Notes: a model not told the origin generated them from the sequence alone. A stretch of DNA of 64,000 bases from Flavobacterium frigidarium DSM 17623 (GCF_000425505.1 NZ_KE384392.1:40973-104972); one strand, 5' to 3'. Shown: positions 1 through 9,595, numbered from the stretch's first letter. A program made the numbers and translations.

Positions 1-893
1 TCTTTTTCATCGTTTTGAAAAGCAAGTTCTTTATTTGCAATAGCTAATTCAGCAGCTCGATTTTCTTTTTCAACATTTTGAAAAGCCAACTCCTTATTAG
101 CCTGAAATAATTCCTCGGCGCGATATGCTCTTTCACTATTTACAAAATGCAATCTTTTAGCGTCAATAGCATCATTGAGAATATTATTTTCGCTAAAGAC
201 TTTTTTGATAAGAAAAATAAAACCACCCTTGTCTAGTTTTTCAATTGTGGTTATAGCATTTATATAAATACCATCTCTGCGTTTAATTTTTAAAATTATA
301 TTTCTCGAAAAAGAATTCTGTGAAAGGGTATTATCAAATATTTTTTCGTCTTCTAGTAATTCATTTATTGAAGACCTCAGTAGTTCAGCATTCGAATATT
401 TAAGTAATTCACATAGTTGAGAATTGACATTAATTATTTGCAAATTAGGATCAATATGTGCAATGCTATCAGATGAAGATTGAAGTAAAACTTCATAAAA
501 GTTTTCACGATCACTGATAATAGTGCTTTCTATATATTCGTTAAGCATTACAATAAGTCCGGTGCTAACTCCTTCGTGATTTTTTGTAGCGATACAACTA
601 ATGTTGTAATTTTTTAGCAATTTGTCAACTCTCGAGGAAAAGCGGTAATTAGATAATGCCTCTCCTGTATTGTAAACATGATCTAGCTTTTTAATTAAAT
701 CTCTATTTCCTACTTGATTTAAGAGACTTTTTAAGCTCTTTCCTAATATTTCTCTTTCTTTAAAAAAAGCCAAGTAACAATCGTTTGCTTTCTCATGAAT
801 ATAGTCATAACCTTTTAATATTGCGACGCAAAAAGGCAATTGCAAATAGAGGCTTGCAGGAATTTTTTTGTAATGATTAAGTTCTCCTTCCAA
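1..893 (-). CDS. PAS-domain sensor protein (probable histidine kinase), C-terminus outside window
   Basis: My translation of the minus strand gives 297 codons that run off the left edge. An in-frame stop lies just upstream and the only plausible start is TTG at 893-891, so the start is tentative. Residues about 8-110 read like an N-terminal PAS fold (LPFCVAILKGYDYIHEKAND, then a GEAL segment). A second PAS follows at about 135-245 (ENFYEVLLQSSSDSIAHIDP). From about 253 on there is a coiled coil made of a 21-residue repeat with the core ANKELAFQN, present twice before the edge. In Bacteroidota this coiled coil usually links PAS domains to a HisKA/HATPase kinase core. That core is not visible here, so kinase activity is inferred. 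Confidence 0.75.
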   Translation of the reverse strand, partial: MEGELNHYKKIPASLYLQLPFCVAILKGYDYIHEKANDCYLAFFKEREILGKSLKSLLNQVGNRDLIKKLDHVYNTGEALSNYRFSSRVDKLLKNYNISCIATKNHEGVSTGLIVMLNEYIESTIISDRENFYEVLLQSSSDSIAHIDPNLQIINVNSQLCELLKYSNAELLRSSINELLEDEKIFDNTLSQNSFSRNIILKIKRRDGIYINAITTIEKLDKGGFIFLIKKVFSENNILNDAIDAKRLHFVNSERAYRAEELFQANKELAFQNVEKENRAAELAIANKELAFQNDEK

Positions 894-1396
894 TTTAAAA
901 TTTTAATATTTATATACGATACAAATGACCCAGTGTTTCAATAATAAACTTTGTGACAGTTTATTGAAAATGAAAACTAAATACGAACAATAAATTAATA
1001 GGATAAGGACAAATAGAGGATTGTAAAACCATCTTTCTAACTTTCAACTACTATTACTGATATGTTTTTTAAAACTTTGAACGCTTTGTAGATTGTTTCA
1101 CTACAAAACAATTTTAGCTGGTAACGTAGAAAAAGCCTCGCTTTTATGATAATTTCGAGTAAATATAAAGATTATTAAAACACGAACTACAGAATTGAGG
1201 CGACTATTATTAATTTACTTTCTATAGTTAATTCTAGTATGAAAAGTCTTATTATAAATTAGTAGTGTTTTTGACCTAGATACATTTTAGCGTGAACTTT
1301 AAAGAAAAACGGAAGCCAGTAAGTCAAATGATGACATTAACTGCCAAAATATTGCCTTATTGATTTCCGTTATCTAATCTTAATAAAAGTAGAAAG
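894..1396. other. Intergenic gap, no gene seen
   Basis: About 500 A/T-rich bases lie between the starts or ends of two minus-strand genes. I found no tRNA, no convincing short reading frame and no strong hairpin. The promoter of the PAS protein should lie near 900-960, but no clear TTG/TAnnTTTG pair is seen. Confidence 0.5.
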
Positions 1397-2179
1397 CTAC
1401 ATTGATCGGTGTTTTTCTGTGCGCTTTTTAATAGCGTCATACATTCCTTCGACTTTTTTATCAAATTCCACAGGATTTTCACGATTTTGAATTACGTTAT
1501 CCATGTCACTTAAAATAACATCAATATCACCATTCTTTAATCCAGCGATTAATTTTTGAGCTACCATTTCAGGGGAATGCATTCCTTCTAATTTGGTTTC
1601 TGACATCATAGGTGTATCTGTAGCTGTAGGGTATAGTGTGGTAACTTGGATAGGGAAGTCCTTCAACTCTCTTCTAATCGATTCTGAAAATGCTTTCACT
1701 GCAGATTTTGTAGCGGCATAAGGAGCATAAAAAGGCATACTAATCAATGCTAATCCTGATGAAACATTAATCAAAGCTGCTTCTTTACTTTTCTTTAATA
1801 GAGGTAAAGCATGTTTTGTCATTAAAATAAGTCCAATAACATTGATATTTACTTGTGTGATGATATCGTCATCAGAAATATTTTCGAAAGCACCTGCGCT
1901 AACCACTCCAGCATTGTTAATTAACACATCAGCCGAACCCCACTTTTTATTTACTATGCTTACAAATTCTTTAATATCTTCAACTTTAGCAATATCTCCA
2001 CTGTACAATGTAAATTCAGCATTTGGAAAATCAGTTTTCAAGGCTTCTAATTTTTCTAAACTTCTGCCAATTACAGCAAAATCTTTCACACCTTCTTTAT
2101 ATAATTCGGTTACAATTGCATGTCCAATTCCGCTTCCTCCGCCACTTATCATGACTTTTTTATTTTCTAAACTTTTCAT
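1397..2179 (-). CDS. Short-chain dehydrogenase/reductase (SDR family)
   Basis: This 260-residue protein is a classical SDR. It has the glycine-rich NAD(P) motif SGGGSGIG near residue 12, NNAG near 87, the catalytic serine in NVSSG, and the YAATK (YxxxK) dyad at about 152-156. The substrate cannot be told from sequence; SDRs of this type reduce carbonyls or oxidise alcohols in the cytoplasm. It appears to be a single-gene unit, with a 217-base gap to the next minus-strand gene start upstream of the 2490 stop. The ATG at 2179-2177 follows an A/T-rich leader. A separate SDR remnant (about 23.3 kb) is not closely similar at its C-terminus. Confidence 0.9.
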   Translation of the reverse strand: MKSLENKKVMISGGGSGIGHAIVTELYKEGVKDFAVIGRSLEKLEALKTDFPNAEFTLYSGDIAKVEDIKEFVSIVNKKWGSADVLINNAGVVSAGAFENISDDDIITQVNINVIGLILMTKHALPLLKKSKEAALINVSSGLALISMPFYAPYAATKSAVKAFSESIRRELKDFPIQVTTLYPTATDTPMMSETKLEGMHSPEMVAQKLIAGLKNGDIDVILSDMDNVIQNRENPVEFDKKVEGMYDAIKKRTEKHRSM

Positions 2180-2489
2180 CTTTATCTTTTTTATAATTCA
2201 ATTTTTCGTTAGGTAAATACGCTACCTTCTCTCAAAAATAAGGATAACATATTGTAAGAAAGACATATTAAGATATATTTAATATTGTTGTTACAAAAAT
2301 CAATTGCGCCTCTTAGTTTGTGATTTTTATCGAATAGTTGAAATTTTCGAATGATCATTATGATTGAAGAATGTCCAATAATGCAGCATCATAGTATCCA
2401 GAAGCTATTTTATTTGATCAAAAAATTTAGGCATAAAAAAAAGTGTAGGGTTAAAAACTCTACACTTTGAATTACTTTATTAATGCGAA
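2180..2489. other. Intergenic gap holding one terminator
   Basis: The stretch holds the leader of the SDR gene and, at its right end, the terminator of the exonuclease gene (2433-2467). Nothing else was recognised. Confidence 0.5.
2433..2467 (-). terminator. Rho-independent terminator of exonuclease/GIY-YIG gene
   Basis: A perfect 8-bp stem AAGTGTAG (2441-2448) / CTACACTT (2460-2467) is followed, in minus-strand reading, by a run of T. It lies 23 bases past the stop codon at 2490. Confidence 0.85.
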
Positions 2490-3887
2490 CTATACAAGAA
2501 CTTCATCTAATTGATTGACATGCTGTTTAAAATACACTTTTCTAGAATTGTTCTTGGCATAAGAGTAAATTAATTGCATGATGTAAGGGTTACTATTGTA
2601 TCGTGTTACACTCTCTTTAACCGTGTCAGCATCGATATCAGTTTCATCAATATTAATATATCCCATGCCGTAGAAACTACCATTTTCGACCCAAATACAA
2701 CTACGTTCGTTGTTTGATCTTCCGCTATCAATAATTGCAAATGAAGGTTGTTCTTCTGTTAGATGAAAAATAGCAGCATCAACCTTAGCATTGTGACTCT
2801 CTATATCCGGCAATTCTTCTTTGTTTTTTGGAGCTAGATGTTCACCCTCATTTACAGCAGCAAAGTAACAAAATCGCATGTCTATCGAAAACATCGAACT
2901 CAACTTACTCAACATATTTATACCTTCAAACTGATTGTTGCAATCCTTAATACTGTGCTGGAATTTACCTAATTTACCCACAGCGAGATATTTATAACCG
3001 TTGCGAGCTTCATAGGTGAAGATACCATATTTAGCTTCGTATTTTTTTAATGCTCTATTGTATTGTGGCCATAATTTCTTTATTTCTGTACATTCGAGCA
3101 AAAGGGCTATAAGTTCATTACCGCAAACCTCAAAAGAAATATTGTAGATATCCTTCAAAAAATTTTGTCGTTGTGCAGTGGTGCTGTTTCCCGTGAAATG
3201 AGAAGCTACCCTTTTTTGAATATTAATAGCCTTACCAATATAAATCACTTTATTTTCCTGATTGTAAAAATAGTACACGCCTGGCTTTGATGGTAATTGC
3301 TCAAAATCGGCAGGAGGGAGGTTAGGCGGTAGTCGTTGATCTTGAGAGGTGTTTTTAATCATCAAATTGAGAACACCTTCAGTGTCCCAATGCATCAATT
3401 TTGAAAACAGTATTGCAGTAGCATCGGCATCACCACCGGCGCGGTGCCTATTTTCTAAAATAATATCTAGTGAATTGCATAATTTACCTAAACTGTAGGA
3501 TGGTAATCCTGGTTTAATTTTTCTTGCGGCGCGAACAGTACATAGCTTTCTAGCGGTCCATTTTAATCCAGCACGTGCTAACTCATGATGAACAAACGAG
3601 TAATCGAAATTCACATTATGTGCTACAAAAACGCGACCGTTTAATAGATCATAAATCTCATTAGAAACATCATCAAAAATAGGTGCAGTACTAACCATCT
3701 CATTAGTAATTCCAGTTAAGGCAAAGATCGCCATAGGAATATTCTTTTGTGGATTGATAAGGGTTTCATACCGGTCTAGAACCTGTTCACCATCGTGAAT
3801 AATAATTGCTATTTCTGTGATTCGGCTACCATTTGCATTACCACCAGTTGTTTCAATATCGACGATAGCATATTCTGTTTTCTTCAT
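2490..3887 (-). CDS. DnaQ-like 3'-5' exonuclease fused to GIY-YIG endonuclease domain
   Basis: The 465-residue protein joins two nuclease domains. Residues about 5-170 are a DEDD exonuclease: VDIETTG (Exo I, D-x-E), HNVNFDYSF (Exo II) and HRAGGDADAT (Exo III, H and D). Residues about 200-280 are a GIY-YIG domain: PGVYYFYN, then VIYIGKAINIQKRVASHF. The remaining about 180 residues resemble no domain I can name. Homologues in Bacteroidota are annotated as Pol III epsilon-like or UvrC-like; the GIY-YIG part resembles the N-terminus of UvrC/Cho. A role in DNA repair is likely, and uvrA lies only 700 bases away on the same strand, but this is not an operon because a terminator separates them. Confidence 0.9.
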   Translation of the reverse strand: MKKTEYAIVDIETTGGNANGSRITEIAIIIHDGEQVLDRYETLINPQKNIPMAIFALTGITNEMVSTAPIFDDVSNEIYDLLNGRVFVAHNVNFDYSFVHHELARAGLKWTARKLCTVRAARKIKPGLPSYSLGKLCNSLDIILENRHRAGGDADATAILFSKLMHWDTEGVLNLMIKNTSQDQRLPPNLPPADFEQLPSKPGVYYFYNQENKVIYIGKAINIQKRVASHFTGNSTTAQRQNFLKDIYNISFEVCGNELIALLLECTEIKKLWPQYNRALKKYEAKYGIFTYEARNGYKYLAVGKLGKFQHSIKDCNNQFEGINMLSKLSSMFSIDMRFCYFAAVNEGEHLAPKNKEELPDIESHNAKVDAAIFHLTEEQPSFAIIDSGRSNNERSCIWVENGSFYGMGYINIDETDIDADTVKESVTRYNSNPYIMQLIYSYAKNNSRKVYFKQHVNQLDEVLV

Positions 3888-4091
3888 TTTGTATCCTTCC
3901 GTAAAATAGCTGAAACTTGATTTTAAATAGTACAGCGTATTTTTAATAGGTTAATTTTAAATTAAGTAAAGTGGGGAAATCTATACAAATTTAGCACAAA
4001 TCAGAACAGTAATGTGTTATTAAAATGTTATAAATTGTAACAAATTAAAATATCTTTATTTTACCTCGCTCCTAATTAAACTTTTGTAAGT

Positions 4092-4331
4092 TTAGTTGTT
4101 ACGCAGAGCATCAATTAATTCCCCTTTATTCATTTTTGAACGACCATCTATACCGATCATTTTTGTTTTATCATAAAGTTCTTTCTTGGTCCATTCCTCA
4201 TAAGGTTTTGCTTTGCCACCTTTGGTTCCTGAGTCTGGAGTGTTTGCAATGCGAGCCGACTTTTCTTTACTATATCCCTTTTCTCTTAAGGCTTCATACT
4301 GTTCTGGATTTTTTAATCTTGATTTTGCCAT
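4092..4331 (-). CDS. Small Rho-N/SAP-like DNA-binding protein
   Basis: I place the start at the ATG 4331-4329 (79 residues), because AAGG lies 5 bases upstream; a longer frame to 4415 adds an unlikely hydrophobic leader. The N-terminal half (MAKSRLKNPEQYEALREKGY, SKEKSARIANTP) matches a small basic family seen beside Rho-termination-factor N-terminal domains. The C-terminal half (WTKKELYDKTKMIGIDGRSK, then MNKGELIDALRNN) looks like a Rho-N/SAP helix-extended-loop-helix that binds nucleic acid. The function is unknown; it may be a chromatin or stress protein. It is monocistronic, with about 200 non-coding bases to each side. Confidence 0.75.
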   Translation of the reverse strand: MAKSRLKNPEQYEALREKGYSKEKSARIANTPDSGTKGGKAKPYEEWTKKELYDKTKMIGIDGRSKMNKGELIDALRNN

Positions 4332-4507
4332 GACCTTATTCTTTTTATAATAGTAATTTTCGAAAATGAAACAGTTCAATACAATCTCTTCTTGTTTAAT
4401 AAGGGATGGTATCAAATTTTGATCTACATGATACTAAAATTAATAATTTAGTATTGACAAAAGTTATAGAATTGTAAACGAGATTTTTAAGATATTGGCT
4501 TTTCAAT

Positions 4508-4553
4508 AAAAAAAAATAGCTGTTAATTTCAATTTTGAAACTAACAGCTATTT
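4508..4553 (-). terminator. Rho-independent terminator of uvrA
   Basis: A 12-bp perfect stem AAATAGCTGTTA (4514-4525) / TAACAGCTATTT (4542-4553) has nine A on its plus-strand left side, which is a T-run for minus-strand transcription. It begins 19 bases past the uvrA stop. Confidence 0.9.
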
Positions 4554-4571
4554 GTATATTGTAAAAAGCAT

Positions 4572-7400
4572 TTACAATTCTTTCTTTAAGAATTTTGCCG
4601 TGTAACTCTTTTTGTTTTTAGCGACTTCTTCAGGAGTTCCTTTGGCAACTAATTGTCCACCACCTTTTCCTCCTTCAGGGCCAATATCTATAATGTAATC
4701 AGCAAGTTTGATCACATCCATATTATGTTCGATAATTAAAATTGTATTTCCTTTATCAACTAATTTATTAATCACTTCCATTAGAACTCTAATGTCTTCA
4801 AAATGCAAACCAGTTGTGGGTTCATCCAAGATGTAAAAAGTATTTCCAGTATCTTTTTTAGATAATTCTCCAGCTAACTTGATACGTTGCGCCTCACCAC
4901 CCGAAAGCGTTGTGCTTTGCTGCCCTAGCGTGATGTATCCTAAACCAACATCCTGAATAGTTTTTAATTTACGATAGATTTTCGGGATCATCTCAAAAAA
5001 CGGAACCGCCTCATCAACAGTCATATCTAACACATCAGAAATTGATTTTCCTTTAAATCTAATTTCTAAAGTCTCTCTATTGAATCGTTTTCCTTGGCAA
5101 GTTTCGCACTCTACATACACATCAGGTAAAAAGTTCATTTCGATTGTTCGCACTCCAGATCCTTGACAAGTCTCGCATCTACCTCCTTTTACATTAAAGC
5201 TAAAACGACCGGCTTTATAACCACGAATCATGCTTTCAGAGGTCTTTGTAAACAACGTACGTATTTCGGTAAAAACTTCTGTATAGGTTGCAGGATTTGA
5301 ACGCGGTGTCCTTCCTATCGGACTTTGATCAATTGCAATTACTTTGTCAATATGTTCTAAACCTTCAATTTTTTTATACGGTTGTGGTTTTTTAACACCA
5401 TTAAAATAGTATGCGTTTAAAATAGGGTAGAGGGTTTCATTGATTAAAGTAGATTTACCACTTCCCGAAACTCCAGTAACGCAAATCATTTTTCCTAATG
5501 GCAATTCGATAGAAACATTCTTCAAGTTGTTACCTGTTGCTCCTGTTAGTTTTAAGAACTTTCCATTTCCCTCCCGACGTTTTTCGGGAATGTCAAACTT
5601 CATTTTTCCGTTCAAATATTGTGCAGTAATCGTATCTGATTTTAAGGTTTCAGCTGGTGTACCAATGCTGATTATCTCTCCACCAAATTTCCCTGCTTTC
5701 GGACCAATGTCAATTACATAATCCGCTTGTTCGATCATGTCTTTATCGTGCTCTACCACAATTACAGAGTTTCCTAAGTCGCGCAATTGCTCTAACGAAT
5801 GGATTAATTTTTCATTGTCACGCTGATGTAAACCAATGCTTGGTTCATCTAGAATATATAGAACTCCCACTAGTTGAGAACCAATTTGTGTCGCTAAACG
5901 GATACGCTGCGCTTCTCCTCCAGAGAGTGATTTTGAACTTCGGTTTAATGCCAAATAATCTAACCCTACATTCATTAAAAAGTTCAGTCTATCATTGATT
6001 TCTTTAACAACTTCTGTAGCAATGCGTTTTTGTTTGTCTGTTAAATGGTTATCTAAATCTTTGAACCAAACCGTTAAATCAGAAATATCCATATCACATA
6101 ATTCCGCAATATTTTTATCGTTAACTTTAAAGAATAAAGCTTCTTTTTTCAAACGACTTCCTTCACAAACCGGACATTTAATTTCGTCCATAAATTCCTT
6201 AGCCCAACGTTTTATGGTAGTTGAACCGCTTTCATCAAATTGGTTTTTAATAAAATGCGAAATTCCTTCAAAGTCAATTTTGTAATCTCTAGCAACTCCT
6301 AAATCCTTTGAGTTAATAGTAAATTTTTCCTTTCCACCGTTCAAAATCATTTCCATTGCTTCCTCAGAAATAGATGCGATGGGATCAGTGTTTTTGAAAC
6401 CGTATTTTTCTCCAATAATCTCCAACTGCTTAAAAATCCATGACGATTTGTATTCGCCAAGAGGTGCAAAACCACCTGCTTTTATAGACATTTTAGCATT
6501 CGGGATAATCTTTTTAACATTGATTTCGTTAATCGTTCCTAAACCCTTACAATGATCACAAGCTCCTTTTGGAGAGTTAAATGAGAACAAATTGGGCTCC
6601 GGATTTTGATACGATATTCCCGAAGTGGGACACATCAAATTCCGACTAAAATAACGTACTTCATTCGAATCTTGATCTAAAACCATCAATACATTTTCTC
6701 CATGATGCATGGCAGTATTGATACTTTCTGATAAACGTTTTTGGTTGTCAGGAGTGTCTTCAACGAGCATTCGGTCAACTACAATTTCGATATCATGAGT
6801 TTTGTAACGATCTAGTTTCATCCCCGTGGTGATCTCGCGGACATCTCCATTTACCCTAACTTTCAAGAAACCTTGTTTGGCAATTTGCTGAAACAATTCA
6901 CCATAATGTCCTTTTCTAGCTCTAATAACAGGAGCCAAAATATTGATGCGTTTGTTTAGAAAATCCTGCGTGATTAAGTCCTTGATTTGCTCATCTGAGT
7001 AGCTTACCATTTTCTCACCGGTATTGTAACTGTAAGCATCGGCAGCACGAGCATAAAGTAAACGCAAGAAATCGTAAATCTCTGTGATGGTACCTACGGT
7101 TGACCTCGGACTTTTACTTGTTGTTTTTTGTTCGATAGCAATTACTGGCGAAAGTCCATCAATTTTATCGACATCAGGACGCTCTAAGCCACCAAGAAAC
7201 TGCCTCGCATAAGCCGAAAAAGTTTCGACATAACGGCGTTGCCCCTCAGCATAAATAGTATCAAAAGCGAGAGATGATTTCCCAGAACCTGAAAGTCCAG
7301 TGATCACAACTAATTTTTCTCTAGGGATGGAAATATCTATATTTTTAAGGTTGTGTACACGTGCACCTTGAACCTCTATTGTATTGTCTTTATCTAACAT
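4572..7400 (-). CDS. uvrA: UvrABC excinuclease subunit A
   Basis: This is the damage-recognition ATPase of nucleotide excision repair. Two ABC modules are visible: Walker [10 protein letters not shown] near residue 35 and GVSGSGKST near 635, signature LSGGEAQRI twice, and Walker B YILDEP twice. The C-terminal zinc module is intact ([11 protein letters not shown] ... [11 protein letters not shown]). The first zinc module reads CPTSG at residues 257-261 where many UvrA have CPxCG; the partner CDHC is kept. I chose ATG 7400-7398 (942 residues), because the upstream TTG at 7418 falls inside a TAACTTTG promoter -7 element (7416-7423). The transcript would thus have a very short leader. A strong terminator follows. 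Confidence 0.98.
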   Translation of the reverse strand: MLDKDNTIEVQGARVHNLKNIDISIPREKLVVITGLSGSGKSSLAFDTIYAEGQRRYVETFSAYARQFLGGLERPDVDKIDGLSPVIAIEQKTTSKSPRSTVGTITEIYDFLRLLYARAADAYSYNTGEKMVSYSDEQIKDLITQDFLNKRINILAPVIRARKGHYGELFQQIAKQGFLKVRVNGDVREITTGMKLDRYKTHDIEIVVDRMLVEDTPDNQKRLSESINTAMHHGENVLMVLDQDSNEVRYFSRNLMCPTSGISYQNPEPNLFSFNSPKGACDHCKGLGTINEINVKKIIPNAKMSIKAGGFAPLGEYKSSWIFKQLEIIGEKYGFKNTDPIASISEEAMEMILNGGKEKFTINSKDLGVARDYKIDFEGISHFIKNQFDESGSTTIKRWAKEFMDEIKCPVCEGSRLKKEALFFKVNDKNIAELCDMDISDLTVWFKDLDNHLTDKQKRIATEVVKEINDRLNFLMNVGLDYLALNRSSKSLSGGEAQRIRLATQIGSQLVGVLYILDEPSIGLHQRDNEKLIHSLEQLRDLGNSVIVVEHDKDMIEQADYVIDIGPKAGKFGGEIISIGTPAETLKSDTITAQYLNGKMKFDIPEKRREGNGKFLKLTGATGNNLKNVSIELPLGKMICVTGVSGSGKSTLINETLYPILNAYYFNGVKKPQPYKKIEGLEHIDKVIAIDQSPIGRTPRSNPATYTEVFTEIRTLFTKTSESMIRGYKAGRFSFNVKGGRCETCQGSGVRTIEMNFLPDVYVECETCQGKRFNRETLEIRFKGKSISDVLDMTVDEAVPFFEMIPKIYRKLKTIQDVGLGYITLGQQSTTLSGGEAQRIKLAGELSKKDTGNTFYILDEPTTGLHFEDIRVLMEVINKLVDKGNTILIIEHNMDVIKLADYIIDIGPEGGKGGGQLVAKGTPEEVAKNKKSYTAKFLKKEL

Positions 7401-7538
7401 AATTTTGCAAAAAAGCAAAGTTAATCTTTTGATTTATTCTTTTAATAGAACACTTTAGAAGTTTATGTTAAAATCAATGGTTTACAATAATTTTTAATCA
7501 AATTTAGGAGCAAGAAATACTGAATTATCAACAACTTT

Positions 7539-7613
7539 TGTCCCGCTTTACGTTTCAATCTTATTAGGCAAAACAATTGCCTAATAAGGATTTTCACTGC
7601 AATCGGGGCTATT
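7539..7613 (-). repeat. Structured intergenic element, TAGCCC...GGGA family, copy 1
   Basis: Read on the minus strand it starts TAGCCCCGATTGCAGTGAAA, has a perfect 12-bp hairpin (plus-strand arms 7559-7570 and 7576-7587) and ends AAACGTAAAGCGGGAC. CCCG near the start can pair with CGGG near the end. It begins about 70 bases past the stop of the small membrane-protein gene. Two more copies with the same 5' and 3' signatures lie at 24190-24263 and 27958-28100. There is no T-run after the hairpin, so it is not a simple terminator. Confidence 0.7.
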
Positions 7614-7682
7614 TAGAGTGATTAGAAGTTCTATTTGCGTTGGGGTATTGAGAACAGAAAAGTTATAAATTATAAATCAAGA

Positions 7683-7979
7683 TTATTTACACATACATGA
7701 TTCAGATGAATTGTTTTTTTGAAATTTCTTTAGTGCTGTTTCAGCTAGCCCTTCAACCCCTTTAAGAATCCAGAAAATTGGTTTTATCAAGACAATAATT
7801 CCTACAACTGTAAGCACCGAAAATAAGATCCAGAATCCGAATCCCATCTCCATTGTAAAATCATGGAAATATAGATTCAAAATGGAGTAGATGCATAGAG
7901 GTATAGCCACTATAACAAGCGAAACCCAGACGATATATTTAATGGCATTAGCAGTATTGCTTAATAATATTTGCAACAT
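7683..7979 (-). CDS. Small two-helix membrane protein, unknown function
   Basis: The 98-residue product has two hydrophobic segments, about residues 15-36 and 45-70, and a charged C-terminus ending SSESCMCK. I recognise no domain. The start ATG (7979-7977) is the only one before the first helix. It is flanked by long non-coding stretches and looks monocistronic. Confidence 0.65.
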   Translation of the reverse strand: MLQILLSNTANAIKYIVWVSLVIVAIPLCIYSILNLYFHDFTMEMGFGFWILFSVLTVVGIIVLIKPIFWILKGVEGLAETALKKFQKNNSSESCMCK

Positions 7980-8092
7980 GATATTTGTAAATTTTGACGT
8001 ATTTGTATTCTTTTAATTTATGTACTTTATCTATTGTTTAAATGTCTGGCAGCCACGATCTTTTATAACTGTAAATGCGAGTTTGAAACTAT

Positions 8093-8203
8093 TTATTTTG
8101 CAAAACTCGTAACCATTTTTAAAATACCTTGTTCGGCTTTTTTAAGTTGTGTAAGGTTGGCTTCGAGTTTAATCCATAAGGAATAATATTTATGTCCATC
8201 CAT
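8093..8203 (-). pseudogene. Possible remnant of a decayed gene
   Basis: A 36-codon frame starting ATG (8203-8201) encodes MDGHKYYSLWIKLEANLTQL and a lysine-rich tail. The frame is open for about 17 more codons upstream. A second protein-like frame (ILTDDQIAQVVNCHKN) overlaps and continues upstream with a frame change. This is consistent with a frameshifted small gene, but the family is not recognised and chance is not excluded. Confidence 0.25.
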
Positions 8204-8516
8204 AATTTCGCTAGTTATTTTCCTTTTGATTGGTTTATGTTTCTTAGAGTCACATTAATATTTTTATGACAATTGACTACTTGTGCAATTTGATCATCGG
8301 TTAGAATGCATTTATATTTATTAAATATTCTTTAGAAGGTCAGTCGGGGTCAATTATCGTTCCCATGTTAAACACTCTACGGATATATGTGCTAGTGATC
8401 ATATTTCTATAAAAGTAAAACCTTTCTAAAATTTAGATTTTATTGATAATGTAGGCTTCTATGTCTACTATAGTTTAGATGTAGCAGCAACCCATAAAGG
8501 TCAATGTATCTAAAAA

Positions 8517-8624
8517 CGTTTGGGGGATTTTACTCGAAATTAAAAATTTTTAATGCAATAAAAAACCCCAAATCGTAATTTGGGGTTTCTAGGCTGTATC
8601 ATTAGTATTCTGAACTATGATTTA
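8517..8624. repeat. Direct repeat A flanking the 8.8-11.7 kb island
   Basis: About 108 bases starting CGTTTGGGGGATTTT match 11701-11809 over their full length in the same orientation, by eye around 80 percent identical. Shared blocks include CGAAATTAAAAATTT, CAATAAAAAACCCC, AATCGTAATT and TAGTATTCT. This copy carries an intact hairpin. Confidence 0.85.
8557..8590 (-). terminator. Intact terminator within repeat A
   Basis: A perfect 11-bp stem AAACCCCAAAT (8563-8573) / ATTTGGGGTTT (8578-8588) has a CGTA loop and an A-run on the left, giving a T-run for minus-strand transcripts. It lies about 185 bases past the end of the four-gene unknown operon, which it probably terminates. Confidence 0.85.
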
Positions 8625-8773
8625 CTTGTAGCAATTTAAAAAGATTTGCGTTGATCGGATCTTTTTTATTTAGCTAACATGTTATATGCTATTTGAGAAA
8701 ATAGCTCTCAATAGATATTTAAAAAAAATTACTGGGTCTGGGGGCTTTATGTTTTTAAGGTTGCATGAAATTT

Positions 8774-9595
8774 TTAAAGATTTGCATTTTTATTAAAGTT
8801 ACTATATTCTGTAGAGTACTTAATTAATGGATGTAAATGAGTCATTATTTTATCGTCAGGGATTATCTTTCTATTAGAAATGTCTTTTATGAAAAGTCTT
8901 ATTTTTGAATTTTTATTAATCTCTTTATTAATTGCTGCGTATTTAACAGAAAATACTTGATTGTGCTTATTTAGAACAGATGCTATTTCCATCATTCTTT
9001 TAACTTCACCATAAATGATAGGGGCCTGATTTGACATTTTAGCAATCATTTCAACAATTTGTTTTGTCGAGTTTACAATATGTTTTCGGCGTTCTATAAC
9101 TTCGCTATTTAAGTTAATTACTTGGCTAACTCCTTGTATCAGTGTTTCTACAGCTACTGATGCTAGTTCGACTTTTAAGTCTGCTTTAGTAAATGTACTT
9201 TTATTATTAATTCTTTCAAATGAACTATCTAATGACTTCATAAATGTTTCACTAACATTGTCTAATTTGTCCTGAAAGTTTATTGAAACATTGCCAATAG
9301 TAACTTCTACATGTTCATTTTCAATATAATTAATGAAGTCGTTCTTTACTTCTTGTTTTTTATCTTTTGCAATGGTTTTGATTCTTCCAATTAAATTCTT
9401 TGAAAGCGATAGATTTTTCACTACTTCTTGTCTTTCATTTTTTAAATAATGCAAAGCATTTAATTGAGTTTGATTTAACGCTATGTAGCTTTCTTCCATT
9501 AATTTGTATGAGCTGACAGTTTTTTTGAACTCTCTTTCTTCATTTTTTAGTTTATCATACCCACCACCAGTCACGATATTTTTATAAAAGGTCAT
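8774..9595 (-). CDS. Coiled-coil protein of unknown function (last gene of island operon)
   Basis: The 273-residue protein is mostly charged and helical, with likely coiled coils around residues 15-110 and 120-230. No signal peptide or membrane segment is seen. Its ATG (9595-9593) shares one base with the TAA of the upstream TPR gene (TAATG), a sign of translational coupling. I recognise no family. Together with the 10998-11432 protein it could form a filament or scaffold serving the membrane lipoprotein between them; this is inference from context only. Confidence 0.7.
   Translation of the reverse strand: MTFYKNIVTGGGYDKLKNEEREFKKTVSSYKLMEESYIALNQTQLNALHYLKNERQEVVKNLSLSKNLIGRIKTIAKDKKQEVKNDFINYIENEHVEVTIGNVSINFQDKLDNVSETFMKSLDSSFERINNKSTFTKADLKVELASVAVETLIQGVSQVINLNSEVIERRKHIVNSTKQIVEMIAKMSNQAPIIYGEVKRMMEIASVLNKHNQVFSVKYAAINKEINKNSKIRLFIKDISNRKIIPDDKIMTHLHPLIKYSTEYSNFNKNANL

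Larger units (their letters stand above)
7980..8773. other. Intergenic region with gene debris and repeat copy A
   Basis: Almost 800 bases lack a recognisable gene. On the minus strand there are two short frames: 8093-8203 (36 codons, MDGHKYYSLWIKLEANL...) and, just upstream in another frame, about 35 codons containing ILTDDQIAQVVNCHKNINV. Each ends in a stop, and they could be pieces of one decayed gene. The right part holds direct repeat A (8517-8624) with its terminator. Confidence 0.4.

Noticed and set aside
1842..2216. Plus-strand open frame antisense to the SDR gene
   Set aside because: It is the mirror of a well-supported SDR coding sequence and its protein shows no family pattern.
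7416..7418. TTG as start of uvrA
   Set aside because: It lies within the TAACTTTG promoter element; ATG 7400 gives the normal UvrA N-terminus.
7559..7587. Simple Rho-independent terminator
   Set aside because: The hairpin is perfect but lacks a T-run on either side and has the conserved flanks of the TAGCCC element.
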